A DNA stretch of 64,000 bases from positions 191,976,315 through 192,040,314 of the forward strand of contig OY294068.1 of the NCBI GenBank assembly GCA_958510875.1, read 5' to 3'. Below the pieces are notes generated by a model, which saw only the letters and a list, made by a program, of their open reading frames with translations, made no database searches and was not told the DNA's origin. The position numbers and the translations under genes are program-made. Below, piece by piece: positions 12,378-55,125 of this stretch (its first letter is position 1; each line of letters opens with the position of its first letter). Source of the stretch: Endomychus coccineus (lineage: Eukaryota; Arthropoda; Insecta; Coleoptera; Endomychidae).

Positions 12378-15300
12378 TTACTCAAAAGTTGTAGTTAGAA
12401 ACTCATGCATGTATTCATAAATCAGTAACATTATCGCTCCTCCTGGACCAAGTCGAAGAACTTTAGGTAAAAGTCCTTTGTATAAAGCCCTAAAACTGAA
12501 ACGAAATAAACGATCAGCTTGTATAATCACAACTAATGGAGGTAAATGAATGTAAGTGAATGCAATAAATAATTGACGAACTTGCTTGTTTCAAACTTAC
12601 CCTTCCTCGTGATAAACTGTCATGATTGTTTTCACTGTCGAACGATATTTAACTTGGCCAGGGACAGGTTGTGGACCTTGAATTCTAGATTTTGCAACAT
12701 CGAATGGAATATTGACACAAGAAGCTAAAACGCCAGATACAAAGCCAATCGATAGCTTCCTCAAGAATTCGAATGTATGGTCCTGTAAATTATCACAATT
12801 ATAAATTTGACAAATTCGCGATGGCTCGAAGGACGGAATAAGATTCAAAGGAAAACCAGATTTTGTCAGTTTAGGCGGATTATGGCTAGATATCTCCCTC
12901 TCACCTTAGAAGTCGGAAAATATCCTTTGACCGAATGATAGAAGCCAAAATATACAGTGTTGAACAGAGCGGCTCGCAAAAGTGTGGCAGTAAGTCCTTT
13001 GTTCAGTCCTCTCAAACCAATTCCATCCTTTCTGACGATCTCTTTTGTTGTGGCCCAAGTGCTAGGAACCTGGCCCGTTTGTTTTTTATTAGCTTGTAAA
13101 CTTACTTTAACAACTTCGAACGGGCTGACGAGAAAACCTTCTGTTATTCCTGCGGTAAAACCAGCTAGAGCAAACGTCTAAACAAAACAATAAATTGATT
13201 GACTTGATGGCAAAATTATTATACAAGCTTAATATAATATTAATTAGTGATAGAATTAGCTTTTTGGAGTTTTTAAGAGAAAAAAATTGCTTTAACTAGA
13301 TAATTATGAAACAAATTGAAGGAAAACTCTTGTTCTTTTAAAGATTAAGAGCTGAAATTTCAATAGGTTGTAGCTTTTGTGCCCACCAAGTACCACACAA
13401 AATTTCAGCAAGATCGGATGTACACTTTTTGCAAACCGCAGCTTAATGCAAGAAAAAGAGCTTTTGTAAAAAGGCCCTAATAAAGTTGTGTTGCGGTAAC
13501 GCGCTATTTTTTCACGGGATCATCTTCTTCAATTGTTAATGAACAACCAAATTTTCAACCTCTTATCTTCCGTAAAAGTTGCTAAAACAATTATTTTAAA
13601 TAATGGTATTTCGTGCGCTTGGCTGTGCGGCGAGCGTGGAAGGGAGAGCTCTTTCTTTAAAAGAACAAGAGTTATTAATTTTTAAAATTTCGAGCAAAAT
13701 CGTTTTTTACGATTTGCGGGGTCACCGCTGGACCAATCGGGTTCATCCGCAGCTCATTTTTTCCGTCTTATCACGGCGCATAAACTTATTAAAAGTTTTT
13801 TCCTTTTCAACTCAATCCGACGAGAAAAACCTGTTTTGGCCATTTTTACCATTTTTTTCGGACCATTTGCGACGATCAAAAAGTGTTCGATTTTAGTTCC
13901 TTCAATTTGTATCATAATTATCTACTTAAGCCAATTTTTTTCTCCGAACTAAGAATTATGCAAAAATTACCGACATTTATTGCTAATTCTATCACACTAT
14001 ATAGCGTCAACATGGGTCCATCAATATTTCTTATATGAAGGAACATGTTAACATGATTTATCATCATCGCGTTAAGATTTTTTAAGCATGAAAAATATAT
14101 TTTCACCTTAAAAATGGGAAATAATTCACATTCAAACTAGCGCAAAATTGTACCTATCTCCTATATTTACATATCAGGAACCTGAAAGATGACAAAATTA
14201 TGAATTGTTGAAATAAAGAATGGTTACTTATCATTCTATCATGAAAGAAATCAATAAATAATTCTCTAATTTTATGGTACATCTTTTCTATTTTTTTATA
14301 TTTATTCATTAACGGCTTACCAATGGGGTGGGTGTAGGACTTCCGAATAGAAAGAATTGCTGATATTGTGCGAAAGTAAAAAACTGAAACAAAAATAATA
14401 TAGGAGTAAAAATAATTTCATAGATTCCAAACTTCAGTATTAGATTGTTCTCGGCTCAAAAGAGAGGCTTTTCGTCAATCTATAGAATCATAAAATCCCT
14501 TATTTGCTAAACAGGATAAATAATATTATGTACTCCAGATATCACAAGTATGGAATTGACTATTCATAGAAAGAATAGAAATATCAAAAAATATAACAGA
14601 TTCTGATTAAACTTATACGAAATGATTTGATTAGACTTTAGCATCTACCTCCAAAAATAAAGGTAATATCGTTGGGTAGAGACTAGAGAAACATTCGGGC
14701 CATTATTCAGAACTAAACAAAGTCAAAATTTCAGCTAAATCTAGTAGGTAGTTTTTGAGACATATCATTTGGAAATTCTGAAAGAAATGTATTTTCTTCT
14801 TTTAATACTGAATCTAAAATATTCTTTAGAAAAGAGACCAATGAACTAGATAAAATAACTATTACTTTTCCTTGTCATTATGGTGCTCATATTAGATCGA
14901 AGTAGTTGAAGACCAAATATCATCACCCCCCGATAGATCCGCCACTGGATGTACAAAATTAAAATAACCGTTTTCAGAATTTTCCGACGAATGTACCTTT
15001 TTTTCATATATAATAATTGCCTTTGGTCATATTCTAATCAAGTACATTCAGAATTCGGGAGTAACAAGAAGAAACGTGTATCAGACGTGGGTCAATCGCG
15101 TCTAGTTCAACAAATAATACCGGGATATCAAAAAGTATCTTGGTCAAGGGTGGTTGTGGAATCTAAAACGTATGTCTTAGTTTACGTTTGAAATAATTAT
15201 GTCACTGTCACACTGACATCATCAATAACCTACAAATTTCATATATATATATATATATTTCAGTTGTAAAACAATAATGAATACAAATTAATATAGTAAT

Positions 15301-16992
15301 AAAAATTGTCGAAATGTTAACTTTGAAAATTATAAAAGGTCGGGATAGTCACAAACCGGGTCGAAAACGGTTTTAAAATAGTTAATTTTCGATAAATGGA
15401 ATGACGTTCACGTGAGAAGCCCGTAGCTCGCGAGTTGGAAAAGTGCAAAAGTTAGGAACATAGAACTTCTTTACGAGGGCTTTTTGCGTACCGTTTTGCT
15501 CCATGTAGTTAGATTTAGTCGCGATACGCACCCGACGGCCTTCTTTTTTTCCAAAAATTCCTTTTAACTAGGAAAATTTAATTAAGATAGAAGCAGGTAC
15601 TCTCAGGTCTCAACTGACGCGTAGCGAGCTTCTCGAGGGAAACGTCAAAATGATTTCGTTCGTAGCTAATTACATAGGACGTCTGGCGTTCATGCAATTA
15701 TGTTTTTAGATAATTCAAACCTTCTAATTTCGATAGGCCAAGTGAAAATCCCGGAGTCTGAAGCGCTAGACTTCTGAGTGTTATAACATTCGTATAAAAT
15801 TGCGAAATTTCGCACTTTTAGAAACTTCAAATTAATTAATTTGACACAAGTAAAGACACACGTTTTAGATTCCACAACCACCCTTGACCAAGATACTTTT
15901 TGATGTCCCGGTATTATAGACCATAGTATTTAACGGCAATCTGAATCGCGAAACAACACACAGCCACGCATGGCCGCTCTCTAGTTACTTCTTTCGAGAA
16001 AGTTGTGGCGGTTCCGTAGTCACTGCCAAATATATTTTATCCTCGTAAAAAATCAATTCCATAGAAATCTAATCGTTGCAGCGTAGGTATGGAATTAATG
16101 TAAAACAATTTCCATCTATACAATTTCCATATGTCACATCTGTTAGAAGTGTGAAAACGAAAATTCCAGTACGAACAATACATTCTACATTCAGTTGATT
16201 CAGTACAGTTAGGGTTAACATAGCCTCATTCAGCCAGGCAACTTCATTTTTATTATTACACTTTTTATAGTACAAACTAGTCATCACAAAATAGACCGAC
16301 GTGGTAGTATTTTTAGAAAGTTACAGTTTACAGTCAACACAACAATGGTTTTATATAAGCATCAAACATACTTTAACGGCTCTTTTGGGAGTTTCAACAA
16401 GTATAGGTGGAATTATTCCTTTCCATAACGAACCATATCCTTCAGTTCGACACATTTTCGTTATCACATCTATTACACCACTGTAATGATAGGCATCATT
16501 CTTTGCAAGTTGCTTGCCACTCTGAATCTGTAATCTTGTTTTCACCAAGTCCAACGGGTGCATAATACAAACTTCTATAAAACCTACGAAGAAAGCAAAA
16601 ACTTAAGTTATGTTGGAAAGTAAATTCATGTTTTTTAAATACATATATATGAATAATAATATACAAATATATTTTTTATTTACAATTTAAGTAGGTGAAG
16701 GCAGGAAGAATGTTTGTTTTGTAAGGCTTTGAGCATCATATTATAAACAATGGCTGTACTTTCCTCCTAGATATACAAAGATTAGTTGGTTCAATGCAAG
16801 ATATTTCAATCAATACTAGACCATACAACTAATTGCTTAATAAAACATTTAGTTTCTAATAACTTTATTAAGAACACACTTGTGCTTCATTCTTGTAGAC
16901 AATTTTATGCTTGTATCAATGAACTTATACAAAATATTACCTGCTGATCCACCTGATCCTATTTGTATAGCAGCTTCTTTCAATAGCGACAT
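12378..16992 (-). CDS. SLC25A21: Mitochondrial 2-oxodicarboxylate carrier, six exons (299 aa)
   Basis: Exons on the minus strand: 16941-16992, 16372-16583, 14321-14383, 12905-13177, 12601-12782, 12378-12495. All introns are GT-AG, all phases join, and the total is 900 bases. Three carrier repeats are visible: HPLDLVKTRL (residues 26-35), SPFEVVKVSL (127-136) and IPFDVAKSRI (225-234), each with the PX[DE]XX[KR] signature of inner-membrane carriers. The stretches ETPKRAVKFFTF, GLNKGLTATL, SRIQGPQPVPG and LPKVLRLGPGGA match the human 2-oxodicarboxylate carrier, which is also 299 residues. The known role is exchange of 2-oxoadipate and 2-oxoglutarate in lysine and tryptophan breakdown. The start MSLLKEAAIQIGSGGSAG aligns with the family start. 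Introns 2 and 3 contain transposons. Confidence 0.95.
13299..13922. mobile_element. 624-bp TIR element in SLC25A21 intron 3
   Basis: Ends are inverted repeats of about 26 bases (GATAATTATGAAACAAATTG at the left; the right end read in reverse differs by one base), flanked by TA on both sides. A second inverted pair, AACTCTTGTTCTTTTAAAGA, lies at 13327 and about 13650, giving an asymmetric fold-back. No transposase is encoded, so it is non-autonomous. The TA target suggests a Tc1/mariner or similar source. Confidence 0.7.
15120..15911. mobile_element. CCGGG-ended TIR element, copy A (intron 2 of SLC25A21)
   Basis: The ends are inverted: CCGGGATATCAAAAAGTATC at the left and the reverse complement of almost the same sequence at the right; terminal similarity runs for about 50 bases through 'ttggtcaagggtggttgtgg' and 'aatctaaaac'. 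It is flanked by TA (15118-15119 and 15912-15913). The 792-base body has no credible transposase; the small frame at 15690-15881 is an accident of the terminal repeat. Copy B at 31098-31885 is nearly identical and lies in the opposite orientation. Confidence 0.85.
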
Positions 16993-18938
16993 CGTAAACT
17001 AACTATTTCAATAATCTAAGTGAAAAGAACTATTAAATTATCCATTACTTAGGCATCACCTAAATAAACTATAAATAAATTGACTTGTCATGTCGTCAAC
17101 TTTTCAAATTTATTATTAGCACAAGATTTGAAATCAACCAATGAAATTTATTATAGAATCTGAACTGTCACGTTGAACTAGAGCACAGAATGTCGTTCAA
17201 ATGATGCAAAAGATTTGAACATCGATGACTGTGAAAATCGAGTCGTTAAAAGGCACGGTCGTGCAGGTCTGGTAACTCTATGTTTGACATGAGTCTTACA
17301 TGTCATCAAACACGTAGTCCCTCGCTCAGCCACCAGCTAGCGCTTGGATAGAAGTATGGCAACAATCACATTATTTAGTAAAATAATTTTTCTCGTAACG
17401 CAATATTTACTATTCTGATTTAAGAGAGGAATAGAACTGTTACTCTTGTCAAAATGTATTACTCACCTTAAAAATAACTTCCCCTTTTTCGTTATACATG
17501 CTCGCACACATAAAAGACCTCGTTAAAACGATTTCTATCCAGAATCGCAAGCATCCACTTTTTTCGCATTTCCGCATCTTTCGGCACTTTAAAAACAGAA
17601 GTTTCTTGCTTTACACTTTTGTACCCCGTTTTGCATTTCGGCACAATGCACGGTTTCGTAATTTTTTTTCTAAAAACGGTGGTATTTCTTGTGTTTACAA
17701 GTCAACAATGACAGTTGCCAGAGAACACGGTCGTATACGTGCCGATCATTCCTCGACTCATGCGCCACCCTTTTGGTACTACGCGACAGTTGACGCTTAG
17801 TAGCTAGAAGAGAGGTTGGTATCCTAATACATAATTTTTAATTTCGCTCATTCTGGAATTCGAATTTTTTAATCTAATGCGACGTTTCGGACTTAGTCGT
17901 TGCCTAGAAATAGTAGTTAACTGAAGTTAATATCAAAATCAAAAAGATTGATACAAAAGGTAAATAAATGAAAGGAAAATTTCAACATATTAATTTATTT
18001 TCATTATAATTTTCGAACAAAAATTAAATAACTCAGGCCGCAATATTTCTATAAAATTGACGTCTATAATACATTATATAACACCTAATATAAAATATAT
18101 CTACATATTAACTATAACAAGATTTCCATTTATTTATAGTACACATAATAAAATATTACATAAACATTGTTTTTGGTGATTACCTACACATAAGGGAAAA
18201 TATTGTAAAAATAACATATTCAAGGATTATACATTCATGACCTATTTGACCAAATAAATAAAATCAAATATTCCTTATGTTAAACTTAATACACCTAAAA
18301 ATCAGTCTATTTTAATAAGGCAACTTGCGCAACAATTCACTTATGGTGGTGTGAATTAAGGAAATACAGTTAAAAAGATGATGAAAATTATAAAACTTTC
18401 CCAACAGAGCACTGCCTTATACTGATGAATTATCCTAAATGTCAAACATTTTGACCAACTGGCAGGAACATTATCACAACATTTCTACAGTTGAATGAGG
18501 TTCATACGTTTTGATAAGAAAATTACCTTCATCAGTAGTGTTCTAAAAGGTCCCGCTAATCGGATCGGACATGGTAAAAAGTATGTATTTAGAATCTTTC
18601 GAAAGAAAAATAAAAAAAATTATAGCACGAACATGAGGAACGAATTTCGTAAATGTTGTGTTGTAAATCTGTTGGAAAGAGAACAGAAATCATATCACCA
18701 CCCATCGTAAATATAAATCCTTGTTAACTAGGTATTTCCCAGAAGATAACAATAAGTAAGAAGCAAAAATCACATGTTCTTAAAATACTCACTACAGCTA
18801 AACCAAATACGTAAAAACGATGAAATATCTGAAATACAGTAACTTAAATCACAAAAATTAAAGGTCCATACAGCTTGAATAGACACTTGACTAATGGCGT
18901 TATAACGAAATATTCTGAAACCAGGGACTTCCGCAGTA
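16993..18938. other. Upstream of SLC25A21, no further gene recognised
   Basis: The promoter of the minus-strand carrier gene should lie just above 16992; no TATA element is obvious. A 100-codon plus-strand frame at 17498-17800 has a somewhat less AT-biased composition but shows no family motif and no splice context I trust. The rest is AT-rich. Confidence 0.4.
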
Positions 18939-19753
18939 TACGAGGTCTGACTATTAAATAACGAGATTACGCGCACAGAAGGCGTCCTAGAGCAGTAGGG
19001 GGGGGGGGGGGTACGAATGCAGCGTTGGATAGCTGGAAGTGTCTACTATTCCAGTACGGAAACACGTTTTTGTCGCTGTAGTAGTATTTTTTCTATAGAG
19101 GTTAGGTTAGAGGAACGTGTTTTTTTTCTCGTGCCGATAACAATGTGTGACGAAAAACACGAGCAACGGAAATTAAAAAAAACTCCGACTGAGAGCTATA
19201 CATTGTTGAAAGAGGCCTATGGTGAGAATTCTCTATCTCGTGCGGGTGTTTTCGAATGGTATAAACGGTTTTCTGAAGGCCGAGAGAGCACCGAAGATGA
19301 TCAAAGTCCAGGTCGACCTGTCTTTGTTTCAACTCCGCAAACAGTGACCAAAAGCAATGAAATTGATTGAAGTTGAACATGAAGAAAGTTTGTGCGAAGT
19401 TGGTCCCAACAACAACAACGCACCTGCCCATAATGCGCTGTCTGTGAAGTGTTATTTATCCGCTAGAGGCACTCCGGTGCTCGACCACGCACCGTACTCG
19501 CCTGATTTAGCACCCTGTGAGTTTTTTCTGTTTCCGAAAATCCATGGAAGAGGTGAAGCGAAAATCGGCGGAGCTCCTAAATGCTCTTACAAAAGAAGAC
19601 TTCCAGCATTGCTTTGACCAATGGAAAAAACGAATGGAAGGGTGTGTGGCGAGGGTAAGGGGGGGAATATTGAAGGGGAGCATTCGATGTAGAATAATTT
19701 TTTAAATAAAGCTTTTTTTCATAAGTCTCGTTATTTAGTAGCAAGACCTCGTA
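18939..19753 (+). mobile_element. Mariner-family transposon relic (family 2), internally deleted
   Basis: Terminal inverted repeats TACGAGGTCTGACTATTAAA (left) and TACGAGGTCTTGCTACTAAA (right end, reversed) are flanked by TA duplications at 18937-18938 and 19754-19755. From 19143 a frame starts MCDEKHEQRKLKK and carries the helix-turn-helix region ('SRAGVFEWYKRFSEGRES', 'DDQSPGRP'). After about 19350 it jumps to the catalytic end ('NNNNAPAHNAL', 'YSPDLAPCEFFLFPK'), so the middle of the transposase is deleted. A run of G bases lies near 19000. The element is dead but its ends are well kept. Confidence 0.9.
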
Positions 19754-20295
19754 TACACTCACAGATCGGCCCATTTAAAACTAGAATAAATTTGTCGTAA
19801 AAAATGTTCATTCATTATTCCCAGGTTATAACTTATTGTCTAAACAATTCCAACCATGCAAATCTTTAATTGCGATTTCGGAAGAACTGTAATCTTGACT
19901 TCCGCCAACGTTTTTCCGAACAATTGTTGTTTGTACAAATTTGCGGTTTTGTTTTATTTGATACGAGTTTCGGTTATGTCCGTTTGGTTGAAAACAGTCT
20001 TTAGAAAGCACAAAATGCCACTCTTTAAAGGTGTTACCAGAAAAGAAAATTGGATTGATTGGGAAGAATTTCAACCAGAATTTAAATTAAATAAAGTGGA
20101 ATAAAATTTGAACTTGAAATAACGTAAAAAGTAAAGATATTCTAATCTAACCTGTCAGTTTCCATCATTTTGTTTTATTGATGTTTAATGTTTGTATGAA
20201 TATTCTCCCAATATTCAGATGTATACTTAATTTATAATTATCAATTGTATGATTAGAGGTCTAAAAAGGAAGGTATACATCATATTAGCTTGAGT

Positions 20296-21592
20296 CACTG
20301 GAGAAATGTCAAAGTGGCCCGTTTGATTACGTGCATTTCGAAATTTGTTTTACGCCAATTTTTTTCGACTTAAGTTAAAAAAGCGTTAAAAGCGAAATTA
20401 CGAATATTTTCCGCAATTTATCGTTCCATGATGTATCAAGTAAAATACTGTTATTAAAGGTCAAGGATATGTAGAGGTTTTTGGTTATAATGGATATAAG
20501 CTTCTTATTTTTAAATAAAATATTGTTGCATGAAAATATAAACATTTTATTTTTCGGTTTTGTTACTTGTTCTAACGTTTAAATAAATTTTGTTTAATTA
20601 GTAAAAAATAAATTTTATTTCAAAGAATTGACCATGTTTTTCAACATAAAAGTTAAAAGTTGATTTTTCTCGAAAACGGTCAACTTTAGAGCTTATAACC
20701 AGGATTACCTTTTTTGTGTAGAAAACATTGGCGGTTCAAATGGTTGTCTCAAAACACCCACTACTCCTTCAAAATCTTCACCAATTATGACTAAAAAAAA
20801 ATATTTATCGCACAGAACATAGTTTATCATACAAACTACCTTTATTTTTCGATAAACTATTGGCTGGTGAATTCCTGATGATATAAACTGGACCATCCTG
20901 TATATAAATAACAATATTTTGCGGGATTGGAGGAATTTTTAAACTATTTTTCCCGCAATCTACGGAAAATTTCTCAACTTTTACCACTCTTAACTCATGT
21001 CCCAGAAAAAAGTCCCAAATCTCAAAAAAAACCTGTAAAATGACTGTACTAAATAGCCGCTTTATTACTGGTTGTAATTCATCCTTTCCTTAATTTGGCT
21101 CTTCAAGTATTCCGCCCAGTTTCGTAAGGAGGAAAAAAGGGTTATAGTGTAAACTTAATTATATTAATTTTGTTATATGTTGAGAAATTTGCCAAATTTT
21201 AATAGGTCAAACAAATGACGAGAGGCTATTAGACAAGCGCCTCCCATTCCTTTAATAATATATAAAGAAGGCACATCAATAAATTACCTAAAAAACAAAA
21301 CTCAAAAATGTATAGAAATAAGAAAACTAACCTGTAAAAAATAGCTGCTTGGAGTTTCGAAATCGGGAAATAAAATGCATACACGGGATCTCAACCACCG
21401 ATGCAGGTTGTACATTGAATTTGGTATATCAACAGTTAATTGGGTCGCCGCTAGGAACTTATATTAAAGATATTCATCAACTCATAAAACTGGTTTTAGA
21501 ACGTTTTGAACATTCAAGTTGACAAAATTTGGTGGAAAAAAACGTTTCAAAAGGCACGTCATCCAACGCGTCGCTATGACATTTCTCCAGTG
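20296..21592. mobile_element. Non-autonomous hAT-like element with 8-bp target duplication
   Basis: The ends CACTGGAGAAATGTCA are inverted, and similarity continues weakly for about 50 bases (left 'gattacgtgcatttcgaaat', right reversed 'ggatgacgtgccttttgaaa'). Flanks are GCTTGAGT (20288-20295) and GCTGGAGT (21593-21600), an 8-base duplication with one difference. Eight-base duplications are typical of hAT and P elements. The 1297-base interior encodes nothing recognisable. Confidence 0.75.
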
Positions 21593-22735
21593 GCTGGAGT
21601 TAAGACGGCTGTCGAGTTTACTCCTCTCTCTAGATGCTCAGTTGTACCGCCCCGTACCATCCTCAGAATGAGTTAAAAAACGTTATCATTAGAAATGGAG
21701 GACGATGATCGAACACCCGAAACGTCGCATCGGTGCTGAATTTTGCAATCGTCTGAACGTTTCTTTTCGCAAACATGATGCCGCACTTCGATCCTACTGT
21801 ACAACGAATCCATCATCAAGAATTTCATCTCCACCAGAGATATAAAACCATCGTTCAAGGAACCTGCAGGCTCTGAATGAATCAAGTCTCGCAGAAATTT
21901 AGCCGGATAGCCCAAGAAATGTGGAACATCTTTTGTACAATGAAGGACACCACTTGACCGGTATTTTATAAATAAATGAATCAAAACTTCCCTTGATGTA
22001 AATTCAATATATGTATAAGAAAATAAAATTTTTGTCACTTGAAACAGTTTTTTTATTCACCTTCAAACCTATGGTGGGAGTTTTGCCGCATCCAAAATAA
22101 ACTTTTTGCAATACATATTTACATCTCTCACTACATCCTAAGGAATAACCTTGTAGCAATTAAGCTGACCCGAATGAGTACCGCTAGAGGGCGCTTTTAG
22201 TGTATCTCGAGCACGATTTCGAAACTAGTCGGGTTCAAGAGCGGTTTGCAGAACCGGATACAGTGGGCAGCATCAATTAATACAACCGATTCAACAGTTA
22301 TGGTGCCAATCATTTTGTTCTAGGAAACCGTGAGAAAAAAAATTGTTCGAATTAGGGCCAAGTTGATGATAAACCTTTAGAAATGGCGAAAAATCGGAAT
22401 GATCGATGTTTTTATTCAAGCCGCAAATTTTTTTACTTAATATATCTTTTAATCACTAGTTCAAACAAGTAATTATCTGTTCATGGACCTGAGAAACTGA
22501 AATAATTCATAAGCTTACAAACATTTTCAGATACATCCAGAAAATTTTCTTATAGACTCCATTGGTATTTTTGTATGTACAATTTGTTCCTGAAATAATA
22601 AAAAATGAAATAGAACACAGCATAACTATTAATAAACAATCAAACAAAACAACCAATGATAATAATTAAGTTTTTATAAATCATTCTGTATTCTTATCTT
22701 GAATAGTAGACTTCCGCGGATAGCTGATCATGAAA

Positions 22736-23150
22736 ATTCTTGGATTCCGAATGAATTCCGCGTCACAATAGCACGACTTGGTGCCAACCATTATAGGTGA
22801 CATCTTCAAGGCGCAGGCTTGAGGCTTGAACTGAAACTGATTTTTCTGGTTTCTGTAGCGGTATTTATTGTAAAAACTGTTGGGAAGATAATATTCTGAG
22901 TCAGGGTTTAAATTATTTGGATGTTTTAGGATTTCTATTCTATTGCTTCAAGATATTTTCCCTGATAAAAGTTTGGAGTTCGGACCAGGATTTTAGTATT
23001 TTCGAAAGTTTTTCCCACAATAAATACCACTACAAAAACCAGAAGAATCAGTTTCAGTTCAAGCCTCAAGCCTACCCTGAAGATGCCACCCATAATGGTC
23101 GGCATCAAGTCGTGCTATTGCGACTTGGAATCCATCCGGAAGCCAAGAAT
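22736..23150. repeat. Fold-back repeat, long inverted arms (family FB, copy 1)
   Basis: The left arm begins attcttggattccgaatgaa and the right arm ends with the reversed counterpart (ccatccggaagccaagaat). Arms of about 150 bases pair around a spacer. The arms contain 'cctgaagatgccaccc', related to the CTGAAGATGCCACCTGTAAT unit at 29530 and 37750. It lies just downstream of the pecanex stop. Confidence 0.7.
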
Positions 23151-23305
23151 CTTGTAGAAAACGTACAGATATCTAAATGGAAGGAGCATAATTAAATCAA
23201 ATACATCATGTTATGTATCAAAAAGTGTGAAAGGAGATCCTTACCTATTTTTGATTAGAAGTATTGAAATGTATGTGTTTCCAGTGCCAGTTCTATTAGT
23301 AGATG

Positions 23306-55125
<31,820 letters not shown>

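Noticed and set aside
15690..15881. Small frame beginning MVVESKTCVFTCVKLIN, also found at 31128
   Set aside because: It is part of the terminal repeat and body of the CCGGG-ended element in copies A and B; repetition reflects the transposon, not protein conservation.
17498..17800. 100-codon plus-strand frame upstream of SLC25A21
   Set aside because: No family motif, no supported splice partners and basic residue bias; not enough for a gene call.
21673..22038. 121-codon minus-strand frame
   Set aside because: No recognisable domain, no splice context and no signal peptide; likely chance or old repeat.
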